A stretch of DNA of 64,000 nt, from positions 62,001-126,000 of the forward strand of contig JAEXXM010000084.1 in the NCBI GenBank assembly GCA_023405815.1, in the 5' to 3' direction. The DNA comes from Pseudomonadota bacterium. GTDB taxonomy: Bacteria > Pseudomonadota > Alphaproteobacteria > Rhizobiales > Hyphomicrobiaceae. This document shows positions 43,247-51,745 of the stretch, in pieces (position 1 is the first letter of the stretch; each line of letters opens with the position of its first letter). A model generated the notes under the pieces. That model did not search any database. It was not told the origin of the DNA and was given only the letters and a program-made list of their open reading frames with translations. Position numbers and translations under genes: made by a program.

Positions 43247-44560
43247 GTGGCGACGCTTTTCGAAGCAGCGGGGCTAGAGAAGGGCGCGCCGCGGCCGCTG
43301 CCAGACCGGCTGCGCCCGGCTAAGCTTTCGGAGGTCGTCGGGCAGGAGCACCTCGTCGGGCCTCAAGGCACGCTGACGCGGATGCTGAGGAGCGGGCGCC
43401 TGCCTAGTCTCATCCTGTGGGGTCCGCCTGGCTCGGGCAAGACGACCGTGGCGCGGCTGCTAGCGCATGAGACGCAGCTTGAGTTCGAGCAGCTTTCGGC
43501 GATCTTCTCCGGCGTCCAGGACCTGCGCAAAGCCTTCGATCGCGCCAAGGCGCGGCGCGAGCACGGCAAAGGCACGCTGCTCTTCATCGACGAGATCCAC
43601 CGCTTCAACCGGGCGCAGCAGGACAGCTTCCTGCCGCACATGGAGGACGGAACGATCACGCTCGTCGGGGCGACGACGGAGAACCCGTCGTTCGAGCTCA
43701 ACGGCGCCGTCTTGAGCCGTGCTGCCGTGCTGGTGTTCAACCGGCTTGGCCCCGAAGCGATCGAGGAGCTGCTGCAGCGCGCCGAGAAGGAAGAGAAGCG
43801 CAAGCTGCCGCTCGACGATGATGCGCGCGAGGCGCTGATCGGCATGGCCGACGGCGACGGGCGCGCGGCGATCAACCTCGCCGACGAGGTGTTTGCGGCC
43901 GTCGCTCCGGGCCAGTCGCCACTCGACCGTGCCGCCCTGAGCGAGCTGGTGCAGCGGCGCGCGCCGCTCTACGACAAGTCGCGCGAGGGCCACTACAACC
44001 TAATCAGCGCGCTGCACAAGGCGGTGCGGGGCTCCGACCCCGACGCGGCGCTGTACTATCTCGCGCGCATGCTCGACGGCGGCGAGGACCGGCTGTTCCT
44101 CGCGCGGCGCCTCGTGCGCATGGCGGTGGAGGACATCGGCCTTTCCGATCCGCAGGCGGTGGTGCAGGCGCTGGCCGCCAAGGACACCTTCGACTTCCTC
44201 GGCAGCCCGGAGGGCGAGCTGGCGTTGGCCCAGGCCACCATCTATCTCGCCACGGCGCCGAAATCGAACGCGGTCTACGTCGCCTACAAGGCGGCCATGC
44301 GGGCTGCCAAGGAGCACGGCTCCCTCGCCCCGCCCAAGATCATCCTCAATGCGCCGACCAAGCTCATGGAGGAGGAAGGGTACGGGGAGGGGTACGAATA
44401 CGACCACGACGCCGAGGACGCGTTCTCGGGGCAGAACTACTTCCCCGAAGAATTCGACACACGGCCGCAGTATTACGATCCTCCAGAGCGGGGCTTTGAG
44501 CGGGAAATCCGCAAGCGCCTTGCCTACTGGGCGGACCTCAGAGCGAAAAAAGGGCGCTGA
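43247..44560 (+). CDS. rarA: replication-associated recombination protein RarA (MgsA)
   Basis: A clamp-loader-like AAA+ ATPase that acts at stalled replication forks. It has 437 residues from GTG 43247. Features: RPAKLSEVVGQEHL at the start, Walker A GPPGSGKT at 59-66, Walker B FIDEIHRFNRAQQD, sensor GATTENPSFELN, and the C-terminal tetramerisation domain with RRLVRMAVEDIGLSDP. It follows the protease by 4 bases, an arrangement common in rhizobia. Confidence 0.95.
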   Translation: MATLFEAAGLEKGAPRPLPDRLRPAKLSEVVGQEHLVGPQGTLTRMLRSGRLPSLILWGPPGSGKTTVARLLAHETQLEFEQLSAIFSGVQDLRKAFDRAKARREHGKGTLLFIDEIHRFNRAQQDSFLPHMEDGTITLVGATTENPSFELNGAVLSRAAVLVFNRLGPEAIEELLQRAEKEEKRKLPLDDDAREALIGMADGDGRAAINLADEVFAAVAPGQSPLDRAALSELVQRRAPLYDKSREGHYNLISALHKAVRGSDPDAALYYLARMLDGGEDRLFLARRLVRMAVEDIGLSDPQAVVQALAAKDTFDFLGSPEGELALAQATIYLATAPKSNAVYVAYKAAMRAAKEHGSLAPPKIILNAPTKLMEEEGYGEGYEYDHDAEDAFSGQNYFPEEFDTRPQYYDPPERGFEREIRKRLAYWADLRAKKGR

Positions 44561-44640
44561 GGCGACGGGCTGGCCGGGTGACAGGCTGTTGCCTATACTG
44601 CCGTGGGCCCTAGGGGTGCGCGGGTGCGGGGGAGGGACTG

Positions 44641-45186
44641 ATGGTTCAATTTGTCGATCTTTGGCGCGGACACCCGATCAACGAGTCCGTGACGGCGCCG
44701 TGCGTTGCCCCGCATGACCTGACGAACATGGAGGGAAAGCTCGTGCACATGGGCTTTCCCGTGTTCTCAAATCAGTGCGCGATCCGCATGGGCGTCGCCC
44801 TGCGCCGCGCCGGGGTGACGGACGGACAGATCGGCGGGTGCGCCTCGTGCGCCGTGCACCCCCGGTCGGAGATGCATTTCATCAATGCGAGCCAGCTCGC
44901 CAACGCCATATCGAGCGCGCGCCTTCCGGGTGTCGGACCGGTCGAGCGGATCACCGGGGCGGATGCTGCGAAGTACTATCCGCAGCTCTTCGGGCGCACC
45001 GGCATCATCTACTTCCAGGACTACTGGAAACGCAGCTCCGACAGCGGGCGCCCGACGGGCGACCACATCGACGTGTGGAACGGCTATCGCTCGTCGGCGA
45101 AGTGGCTGCTCGAGTGGTTCTCCTGGATGGGCTACTACTCGAACTACGCCAATGCCGGCGAGATATGGTTCTGGGAAGTTAAGTAA
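44641..45186 (+). CDS. Tae4-like peptidoglycan amidase (type VI effector family)
   Basis: A protein of 181 residues that looks like a D,L-endopeptidase of the Tae4 family, which cleaves peptidoglycan cross-bridge stems. Visible signatures are Cys46 in NQCAIRMGVALRR, RTGIIYFQDYW, and His142-Ile-Asp144 in GDHIDVWNG, the expected Cys/His/Asp triad. An extra Cys pair (CASC, residues 67-70) lies in an insertion. There is no signal peptide. No type VI structural gene is in the window. A small two-TM gene follows 24 bases after the stop. A GGGGGAGGGA ribosome site and a weak TATACT -10 (44594) precede it. The family call is firm; the role here is open. Confidence 0.78.
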   Translation: MVQFVDLWRGHPINESVTAPCVAPHDLTNMEGKLVHMGFPVFSNQCAIRMGVALRRAGVTDGQIGGCASCAVHPRSEMHFINASQLANAISSARLPGVGPVERITGADAAKYYPQLFGRTGIIYFQDYWKRSSDSGRPTGDHIDVWNGYRSSAKWLLEWFSWMGYYSNYANAGEIWFWEVK

Positions 45187-45210
45187 GCGGCATCTTTGCT
45201 GAGGGACGAA

Positions 45211-45447
45211 ATGCGCTACGTCGTTGCCATAGTGTTCGCGCTGATCGGCGGCGCGCTGGCGGCACTGTTCCTCGGCTCGTCGGTGGCCGACTGGATCGTC
45301 GCGCATCAGTCGTTCGAGAGCTCGGACGATGCCGAGAACCTGCACATGCTGTCGTACATCGGCACGCTGGTCGCGGGTCTCATCATGGGCTGGCTGGTCG
45401 GATGGGTGATCGGTGGCTCCGGGGACTCGAGCAAGCCGGCGGCTTGA
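45211..45447 (+). CDS. small two-helix membrane protein next to the Tae4-like gene
   Basis: A protein of 78 residues from ATG 45211, preceded by GAGGGACGAA; an upstream TTG would add five residues. Two hydrophobic helices (about residues 3-24 and 48-69) flank an acidic loop of about 22 residues (SSDDAENLH). Glycines in the second helix (GLIMGWLVGWVIGG) suggest helix packing. No family recognised. Its position directly after the amidase makes it a candidate cognate or immunity protein, but known Tai4 proteins are soluble periplasmic, so this is only a guess. Confidence 0.6.
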   Translation: MRYVVAIVFALIGGALAALFLGSSVADWIVAHQSFESSDDAENLHMLSYIGTLVAGLIMGWLVGWVIGGSGDSSKPAA

Positions 45448-45643
45448 CGACCAGCCCCTGCGAGACCTCGTCAACCATAGTCTCTCACAGGATTTGAGGG
45501 GCGGCCGGCCGACGTGCGCTGGGCCGCGAGGGGCGGCCAGGCTAAGTTTTCGCCGGCCGAAGCTGGACATAGGCGTCTGCGACCCCTAGGCCATCGCGCG
45601 GGAGCGGCCGCATTTGCGGCGCATATCCGCCGAAGAGCAGTCG

Positions 45644-46645
45644 ATGAGCGATCGAGTTGAAACCATTGAAGTGAAGCCGAGCGAGGCCGACATGCGCCTC
45701 GACCGGTGGTTCCGCGTGCACTTCCCCGAGGTGGGCTACTCGTACCTGCAGAAGCTGTTGCGCACCGGGCAGGTGCGGGTGAACTCCAAGCGCGCCGAGG
45801 CCAACGCGCGGCTTACGGCAGGCGCGCAGATCCGCGTGCCGGCGATCGTGCGCGCGGCGCCGAAGCCGGCTTCCGCGACGGGGTTGAAGCCGGCGCCCGG
45901 CATGTCGAAGGGCGACCGCGACCGGATCGAGAAGATGATTCTGTTCGAGGACGAGCACGTGTTCGTGCTCAACAAGCCGTTCGGCCTCGCGGTGCAGGGC
46001 GGCACGGGCACTAAGCGGCACATCGACGGCATGCTCGCCGGCATGGCGGATCGTTTCGGCGGAGAGCGTCCGCGCCTCGTCCACCGGCTCGACCGCGACA
46101 CGACCGGTGTACTGCTCGTCGCCAAGCATCGCGACGCGGCAGCAAAGCTCGGCCGCGTATTCCAGACGCGGTCTGCCGCCAAGACGTATTGGGCGCTGGT
46201 GAAGGGCGTGCCGAAGCCGCCGCAGGGCAAGATCGAGGCGGCTCTGGTCAAGGCGGCCGGCCCCGACGGCGACCGGGTGCGCAAGGCGCTGCCCGGCGAG
46301 CAGGAAGAGGCGATGCATGCGACGACCCACTATTCGGTGATCGACCGGCTCGCCAACAAGGCCGCTTGGGTGTCGCTGAAGCCGGTAACGGGACGCCAGC
46401 ATCAATTGCGCGCGCACATGGCGCTCATCGGGCATCCGATCTGCGGCGACAACAAGTACGGCGGCGATGAAAACCTGCCCGCCGAGCAGATGGAGAACAA
46501 GCTGCACCTGCATGCGCGCCGGCTGGTGCTGCCGCACCCGTTCACGGGCGGGAAGATCGATGTCACGGCGCCGCTGCCCGAGCATATGAAGAAGACCTGG
46601 GAGCTGCTCGGCCTCGATGCCGATCGCTACGAGGAGGGCAAGTGA
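45644..46645 (+). CDS. rluC: 23S rRNA pseudouridine synthase, RluC/RluA family
   Basis: It converts uridines of 23S rRNA to pseudouridine. It has 333 residues from ATG 45644 (MSDRVETIEV). An N-terminal S4 RNA-binding domain (MRLDRWFRVHFPEVGYSYLQKLLRTGQVRV in two parts) precedes the synthase domain with the catalytic Asp in HRLDRDTTG and the LKPVTGRQHQLRAHM motif. The RluC target is inferred from domain layout. Its stop overlaps the next gene by one base. Confidence 0.9.
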   Translation: MSDRVETIEVKPSEADMRLDRWFRVHFPEVGYSYLQKLLRTGQVRVNSKRAEANARLTAGAQIRVPAIVRAAPKPASATGLKPAPGMSKGDRDRIEKMILFEDEHVFVLNKPFGLAVQGGTGTKRHIDGMLAGMADRFGGERPRLVHRLDRDTTGVLLVAKHRDAAAKLGRVFQTRSAAKTYWALVKGVPKPPQGKIEAALVKAAGPDGDRVRKALPGEQEEAMHATTHYSVIDRLANKAAWVSLKPVTGRQHQLRAHMALIGHPICGDNKYGGDENLPAEQMENKLHLHARRLVLPHPFTGGKIDVTAPLPEHMKKTWELLGLDADRYEEGK

Positions 46646-47325
46646 TGAAGCTCATCATCCTCGATTGCGACGGCACACTGGTCGACAGCCAGAACGGCAT
46701 CTGCGAGGCCATGGCCTACGCCTTCAGCGGATTTGGCCTCACCGCGCCGCCGCGCGAGGCGATCCTGTCGATCGTCGGTCTGTCGCTGCCGGAGGCCGTC
46801 CTGGCGCTGGCACCCGAGGTCGATGACGAGCTGCGGGCCAAGATGGTGGCGCGCTACAAGTCGGCGTTCACGGAGATCCGACGCGAGCCGGACCTGCACG
46901 AGCCGCTGTTCGACGGCATCGCCGCGGCGATAGAGGCGTTCGGGCGCCGCGACGACGTGATGCTCGGCATCGCCACCGGCAAGTCGCGCAAGGGCGTCGA
47001 GCGGCTGTTCGCGCGCGAGGGCTGGGGGCAGCGCTTCGTCACGGTGCAGACGTCGGACGACCACCCTTCCAAGCCGCATCCGTCGATGCTGCAAACGGCG
47101 ATGGCGGAGACGGGCGTCGGCCCGGGCAAGACGGTGATGGTAGGCGACACGACGTTCGACATGCAGATGGCGCTTGCTGCCGGGACCGGTGCGATGGGCG
47201 TCGGCTGGGGCTACCACACGGTCGAGGAACTGCAGCGCGCGGGGGCGCATTCCGTCATCGAGACGTCCAGCGATCTGGCCGACGAGATCGACGCGTTCTT
47301 CGCGCGCCGGGAGAAGGCGGCATGA
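46645..47325 (+). CDS. HAD-superfamily phosphatase (phosphoglycolate-phosphatase-like)
   Basis: A cytoplasmic phosphatase of 226 residues from ATG 46645, which overlaps the rluC stop by one base. Catalytic motif I is LDCDGTLVDS (Asp7 nucleophile, Asp9), motif II is around ATGKSRKGVERLF, and motif III is GDTTFDMQMALAAG. A helical cap (about 15-80) identifies the HAD-IA type. The substrate cannot be told; relatives are called Gph. The stop overlaps atp12 by 4 bases. Confidence 0.88.
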   Translation: MKLIILDCDGTLVDSQNGICEAMAYAFSGFGLTAPPREAILSIVGLSLPEAVLALAPEVDDELRAKMVARYKSAFTEIRREPDLHEPLFDGIAAAIEAFGRRDDVMLGIATGKSRKGVERLFAREGWGQRFVTVQTSDDHPSKPHPSMLQTAMAETGVGPGKTVMVGDTTFDMQMALAAGTGAMGVGWGYHTVEELQRAGAHSVIETSSDLADEIDAFFARREKAA

Positions 47326-48101
47326 GCGACAGCGATGAGAGCGAAGGTCGGAACATTCCGGTCAAGGAGCCGCTCGCACCATCGCTGCCGAAGCGCTTCT
47401 ATTCGGTTGTCTCGGTCGGCGCGGCGCCGGAAGGCGGGTATCAGATCCTGCTGGACGGGCGTCCTGTCCGCACCCCAAAGAAACTGGTTCTCAACGTCCC
47501 CACGCGGGCGCTCGCCGATGCCATTGCCGCGGAGTGGGCGGCACAGACCGAGCGCATCGATCCGTCCAGCATGCCGCTGTCGAAGCTCGCCATCACCGCC
47601 ATAGACGGTGTCGCGGGCAGCATGACGGAGGTCGCGCACGACATCGTCCGGTTCGCCGGCAGCGACCTGCTCTGCTATCGGGCCGAGGCGCCGGTCGGGC
47701 TGGCAGAGCTGCAGGCAAGGACATGGGATCCGCTGCTGGCGTGGATCGAGGGCGAGACGGGCGCGCGGTTCCTTTTGGCCGAGGGCGTGATGCCAGTGAC
47801 GCAAAACCGCTTCGCGCTCGAGCGTGTCGGCGACCTTGTGGCACCCTTCGGTGCCATGCAGCTGACGGCCTTGCATGTCATGACGACGCTGACGAGCTCG
47901 GCGTTCCTGGCGCTGGCGGTGGCAAAGGCCCGGCTGACGGCCGAGGAGGCCTGGGCGGCCGCGCATATCGACGAGGACTGGCAGATCGCGCGCTGGGGCG
48001 TCGACGTCGAGGCTGCCGAGCGGCGGGCGCGGCGCCGCGCGGAAATGCTGGCAGCGAGCCGGTTTCTGGACCTGCTGGCCGCGACTGAGCCACCCACTTA
48101 A
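47322..48101 (+). CDS. ATP12-family F1-ATPase assembly chaperone
   Basis: A protein of 259 residues. The family helps assemble the F1 sector by holding the alpha subunit, and is found in mitochondria and alphaproteobacteria. Signatures: RFYSVVSVG near residue 26, LLDGRPVRTPKKLVL, SSMPLSKLAITAIDG and HIDEDWQIARWGVDVEA near the C-terminus. It overlaps the HAD gene by 4 bases (ATGA), so rluC-HAD-atp12 form one operon. This gene set is typical of Rhizobiales. Confidence 0.9.
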   Translation: MSDSDESEGRNIPVKEPLAPSLPKRFYSVVSVGAAPEGGYQILLDGRPVRTPKKLVLNVPTRALADAIAAEWAAQTERIDPSSMPLSKLAITAIDGVAGSMTEVAHDIVRFAGSDLLCYRAEAPVGLAELQARTWDPLLAWIEGETGARFLLAEGVMPVTQNRFALERVGDLVAPFGAMQLTALHVMTTLTSSAFLALAVAKARLTAEEAWAAAHIDEDWQIARWGVDVEAAERRARRRAEMLAASRFLDLLAATEPPT

Positions 48102-48191
48102 TTCTTCCCCTTTGTTCCCACCGGAACAGAGCCGCTTGCCGATGCCGCGTATGGTCATGGCCCATCAGAGCCATAACCGATGGAGCGGCAT

Positions 48192-48269
48192 ATGCTCAGT
48201 CTGTTCGATCTGGCGATCCTGGTGATCGTCGTTGCGGCGGTACCCTTTCTCATCAGGGCCGGCCGGTGA
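48192..48269 (+). CDS. 25-residue single-TM micropeptide A
   Basis: A candidate membrane micropeptide starting at ATG 48192 with GGAG six bases upstream. It is almost entirely one hydrophobic helix, FDLAILVIVVAAVPFLI, ending in a basic RAGR. Its TGA overlaps the GTG of micropeptide B. The same motif recurs in B and at the N-terminus of the gene at 48401. Function unknown; support is the ribosome site, the overlap and the motif repeat. Confidence 0.45.
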   Translation: MLSLFDLAILVIVVAAVPFLIRAGR

Positions 48270-48349
48270 TCAGCACATCCTTCGATCTCGCGATCGCGAT
48301 CGGCGTCGTCGCGCTGATGCCCCTGACGTCCAGTCGCGCCGGAGCCTGA
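48266..48349 (+). CDS. 27-residue single-TM micropeptide B
   Basis: It starts at GTG 48266, which overlaps the stop of micropeptide A (GTGA), with AGGG seven bases upstream. The helix reads FDLAIAIGVVALMPLTS and aligns without gaps to A. It ends in SSRAGA. The overlap suggests translational coupling. It could also be a decaying duplicate of the next gene's first helix. Confidence 0.42.
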   Translation: MISTSFDLAIAIGVVALMPLTSSRAGA

Positions 48350-48400
48350 GAAGCGTCTCGGCCGGGGTCGGGCCAGAACTGATTGCTTTGGGAGACGTCT

Positions 48401-48748
48401 ATGCAACCACTCGGAACCTATGACCTCTACCTCAACCTTTTCGTGGCCGTGGTCATGCCGCTGATGATCCTCGTCAACCTGATGGGGCGGGGGGCCGCCA
48501 ATCCCCGCAATACCTACCTGTGGCGCGAGCACCCCAACTTCATGTGGCTGTCCATGGGGATCATCGGGCTGTTGAGCATCTGGTCCATGATTCAGCTTGC
48601 CGGCCATTTCCACCTCATTTCCGGGGAGGCAGTGCAAGCGGTGATGGTGGTCATAGGCGTCCCGTTCCTGGTTTTGGCCTTTGTCGAGATCTGGCTGGGC
48701 GCCCGGCTGCTGGTTCAGTATCTGCGGACCCGCGGCAGCGCGGCCTGA
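48401..48748 (+). CDS. small three-helix membrane protein, unknown function
   Basis: A protein of 115 residues from ATG 48401, preceded by GGGAGA. Hydrophobic helices fall at about 8-28, 45-68 and 77-103. The first contains YDLYLNLFVAVVMPLMI, the same pattern seen in micropeptides A and B. No charged active site or known family is visible. It lies before pccB on the same strand, with a 134-base gap. Confidence 0.65.
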   Translation: MQPLGTYDLYLNLFVAVVMPLMILVNLMGRGAANPRNTYLWREHPNFMWLSMGIIGLLSIWSMIQLAGHFHLISGEAVQAVMVVIGVPFLVLAFVEIWLGARLLVQYLRTRGSAA

Positions 48749-48882
48749 TCCACCACTTAGTGTTTCCGGCGGCCCGAAACGTCGCAGTTCGGGCCGCTCG
48801 CGCGCGCGTTTGCAGCGCCGAAACCGCATGCTATGAGCCCTCATGGCGCCCCCAAGGCGAGGCGCGGGTACGAGGGACGATC

Positions 48883-50415
48883 ATGAAGGACATCATCGAA
48901 GAGCTCGAGAAGCGCCGCGAGAATGCACGTCTCGGCGGCGGGCAGGCCCGTATCGACGCGCAACACAAGCGCGGCAAGCTGACGGCCCGCGAACGCATCG
49001 AGCTCCTGATGGACGAGAACTCCTTCGAGGAGTTCGACACCTTCGTCGAGCATCGCTGCACCGAGTTCGGCATGGAGAAGAACAAGACGCCGGGTGATGG
49101 CGTCGTGACCGGCTGGGGCACGATCAACGGCCGCGTCGTCTACGTCTTCGCCAAGGACTTCACGGTGCTGGGTGGCTCGCTCTCGGAGAGCCACGCCCGC
49201 AAGATGACCAAGATCCAGGACATGGCGCTGAAAAACCGCGCGCCGATCATCGGCCTGTTCGATGCGGGCGGCGCGCGCATCCAGGAAGGCGTCGATGCGC
49301 TGGGCGGCTATGGCGAAGTGTTCACCCGCAACGTTATGGCCTCAGGCGTCATACCGCAGATATCCGTGATCATGGGCCCGTGCGCGGGCGGCGACGTCTA
49401 CTCGCCGGCGATGACCGACTTCATCTTCATGGTGAAGGACACGAGCTACATGTTCGTCACCGGCCCTGACGTCGTGAAGACGGTGACCAACGAGACCGTC
49501 ACGGCCGAGGAGCTGGGCGGCGCCAAGGTGCACACCTCGAAGTCGTCGGTTGCCGACGGCGCCTACGAGAACGACGTCGAGGCGCTCTTGCAGATGCGCC
49601 GCCTGATGGACTTCCTGCCGTCGAACAACAAGTCGGGGGTGCCGACGCTGCCGACCTCGGACAGCCCCGACCGCATCGACCATTCGCTCGATACGCTGAT
49701 CCCGGACAACCCCAACAAGCCCTACGACATGAAGGAGCTGATCCTCAAAGTCGTGGACGAGGGCGATTTTTTCGAGGTGCAGGAGAACTATGCCAAGAAC
49801 ATCATCACCGGCTTTGCGCGCATGGAAGGGCGCACGGTCGGCATCGTCGCCAACCAGCCGATGGTGCACGCCGGCGTGCTCGATAGCGATGCTTCGCGCA
49901 AGGCGGCGCGCTTCGTGCGCTTCTGCGACTGCTTCGAGATTCCGATCGTCACCTTCGTCGACGTGCCGGGCTTCCTGCCGGGCACGGCGCAGGAATACGG
50001 CGGCCTCATCAAGCATGGCGCCAAGCTGCTGTTCGCATTTGCCGAAGCCACGGTGCCGAAGATCACCGTCATCACCCGCAAGGCCTACGGCGGCGCCTAC
50101 GACGTGATGAGCTCAAAGCACATCCGCGGCGACATCAACTACGCCTGGCCGTCGGCCGAGATCGCCGTCATGGGCGCCAAGGGCGCGGTTGAGGTTCTCT
50201 ACCGCGCGGATCTCGGCGATCCGGAGAAAATCAAGGCACGCATCGACGAGTACCAGAAGCGCTTTGCCAACCCGTTCGTCGCGGCCGAGCGCGGCTACAT
50301 CGACGAGGTGATCCTGCCGCACGGCACGCGCCGGCGCATCTGCCGCGCGCTCAATATGCTGCGCAACAAGACGCTCGAGAACCCCTGGAAGAAGCACGAC
50401 AACATCCCGCTTTGA
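48883..50415 (+). CDS. pccB: propionyl-CoA carboxylase beta chain (carboxyltransferase)
   Basis: It transfers carboxyl from carboxybiotin to propionyl-CoA to make methylmalonyl-CoA. It has 510 residues, exactly the family length, from ATG 48883 after GAGGGACG; the frame is open back to 48520 but that covers the preceding gene. Signatures: AHKRGKLTARERI-like DAQHKRGKLTARERIELL, GGARIQEGVDALGGYGEVF, the oxyanion GPCAGGDVYSPAMTDF, and DVPGFLPGTAQEYGG. Its biotin-carrying partner pccA is at 55791. Confidence 0.95.
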   Translation: MKDIIEELEKRRENARLGGGQARIDAQHKRGKLTARERIELLMDENSFEEFDTFVEHRCTEFGMEKNKTPGDGVVTGWGTINGRVVYVFAKDFTVLGGSLSESHARKMTKIQDMALKNRAPIIGLFDAGGARIQEGVDALGGYGEVFTRNVMASGVIPQISVIMGPCAGGDVYSPAMTDFIFMVKDTSYMFVTGPDVVKTVTNETVTAEELGGAKVHTSKSSVADGAYENDVEALLQMRRLMDFLPSNNKSGVPTLPTSDSPDRIDHSLDTLIPDNPNKPYDMKELILKVVDEGDFFEVQENYAKNIITGFARMEGRTVGIVANQPMVHAGVLDSDASRKAARFVRFCDCFEIPIVTFVDVPGFLPGTAQEYGGLIKHGAKLLFAFAEATVPKITVITRKAYGGAYDVMSSKHIRGDINYAWPSAEIAVMGAKGAVEVLYRADLGDPEKIKARIDEYQKRFANPFVAAERGYIDEVILPHGTRRRICRALNMLRNKTLENPWKKHDNIPL

Positions 50416-50423
50416 TGTCGTCT

Positions 50424-50457
50424 CGGCCGGCTCCCCCCCTTTTGGGGGAGTCGGCCG
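50424..50457 (+). terminator. hairpin after pccB
   Basis: CGGCCGGCTCCCCC (50424-50437) pairs with GGGGGAGTCGGCCG (50444-50457), 14 pairs with one G-U, loop CCTTTT. It lies 8 bases after the stop. No T-run follows, so termination may need Rho or be partial. Confidence 0.55.
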
Positions 50458-50528
50458 GCCGCCTATCATCACTAAAAAGCACGAGAACATTCACTTTAAA
50501 CCCAAGTTTTTCATGTAAGAGTTTTCCC

Positions 50529-51647
50529 ATGCGGCTGGTTCCGGTCGTACTCCTCATGTCGGTGCTGTTTCTGGCGCGAGCGGCGCGTGCCGCGGAGATC
50601 GGGCCCGGGGGCTCCCCGGCGTGCCAGCTCAGGCTCGAGGGAGCCATCGACGTCGGGGACAGCGACAAGCTATCGGCTGCGCTCGACGCCCTCGGCTCCA
50701 CGGGCGGGTTTGACAGCCGCAACGTGAGCCTGTGCCTCAACAGCGTCGGCGGAAACTACGACGAGGCCCTCAAACTCATCACGGTCGTGCTGAAGCACAC
50801 TAACGTCGCGACGGTCATCAACCGGGGCGCGGAGTGCTATTCAGCGTGTGCATTTGTCTTCCTCTCCGGCAACGCGCAGAGGTCCGAGGACGGGGAGCTG
50901 GCACCCGATCGGACCTTAGACGTGGGCGCAACGCTGGGCTTTCACGCGCCCTACCTCAAGGCGGCGGGCACGGGCGCGGATGCCGCCGCCGCGACGATCG
51001 AGAATTTCCGCCGCGGAGTCAGCGCCATCGCCAAATTGCTGGAGATCGATCGTCGCGAGCTTTTCCCCCGTGGGCTCCTGGCCAGGGCGCTGCAGATCGG
51101 TCCGAGCGAACTCTTATACGTCGACACCATCGAGAAGGCCGGTGTCTGGTCGATCAAGCTGAAAGGCTATAAGCCGCCGACCGCCCTCAGTGGTCGGATG
51201 CTGGACCAGGCGTGCCGCAACAAGGACATGTGGACGAACTTCTCGCACACGGTCCTTGGGCGTCCGGCAGACGACCCGGAGCAGTTGCACGGCTTGCGAC
51301 AATCGGATTTCCCGGAGATCCGCGGCTCTGACGAGCGGATTAAGCTGTCGCAGGGACGTTACCGCGAGACACTCGATCTCTTCGGCTACGAGGCGACCAA
51401 CGTCTGCGTCGTAGATGTGTTCGCCGATCGCAAGGGCGCCCTGTTCCTATCGCTTTCCATGGTGCCTGCGGATCAGCAAGGCCCTCCGCCGGAGGAGTTC
51501 GGCGAGCAGGTCGTATCGCGGCAGGGCGATGCGCAAAACCTCGAGGTGATATCGACGCCGCTTTGGTATGTGTTTTCGCCCGATACCGCCCTGATAAATC
51601 TCCCCCGTGAGCGGCCGGCCGGAGTGGTGGGTGTGGCGCCCCGGTGA
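50529..51647 (+). CDS. exported ClpP-fold-like protein (COG3904 type)
   Basis: A periplasmic protein of 372 residues from ATG 50529. The signal peptide is about 1-22. The region 50-160 looks like a ClpP/crotonase-type fold: CLNSVGGNYDEALKL, then AECYSACAFVFLSGN with the possible Ser nucleophile, then LGFHAPYL. About 200 extra C-terminal residues are unique, with several cysteines. No other catalytic residue can be assigned. It stands between the two propionyl-CoA carboxylase genes but has no known link to them. Confidence 0.6.
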   Translation: MRLVPVVLLMSVLFLARAARAAEIGPGGSPACQLRLEGAIDVGDSDKLSAALDALGSTGGFDSRNVSLCLNSVGGNYDEALKLITVVLKHTNVATVINRGAECYSACAFVFLSGNAQRSEDGELAPDRTLDVGATLGFHAPYLKAAGTGADAAAATIENFRRGVSAIAKLLEIDRRELFPRGLLARALQIGPSELLYVDTIEKAGVWSIKLKGYKPPTALSGRMLDQACRNKDMWTNFSHTVLGRPADDPEQLHGLRQSDFPEIRGSDERIKLSQGRYRETLDLFGYEATNVCVVDVFADRKGALFLSLSMVPADQQGPPPEEFGEQVVSRQGDAQNLEVISTPLWYVFSPDTALINLPRERPAGVVGVAPR

Positions 51648-51745
51648 CGTCGCGGGGCAAGCGCGATCCAGGTGATTTGCTACAGTTTTGTCGCTCCAGG
51701 CGGTGGGCTACAGCTTCCGCGTAGCCTTCATTCCGGAGCGACTTC

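Noticed and set aside
48155..48844. 229-codon minus-strand frame over the micropeptide region
   Set aside because: His/Arg/Asp-rich shadow without a motif; the plus strand has ribosome sites and hydrophobic peptides.
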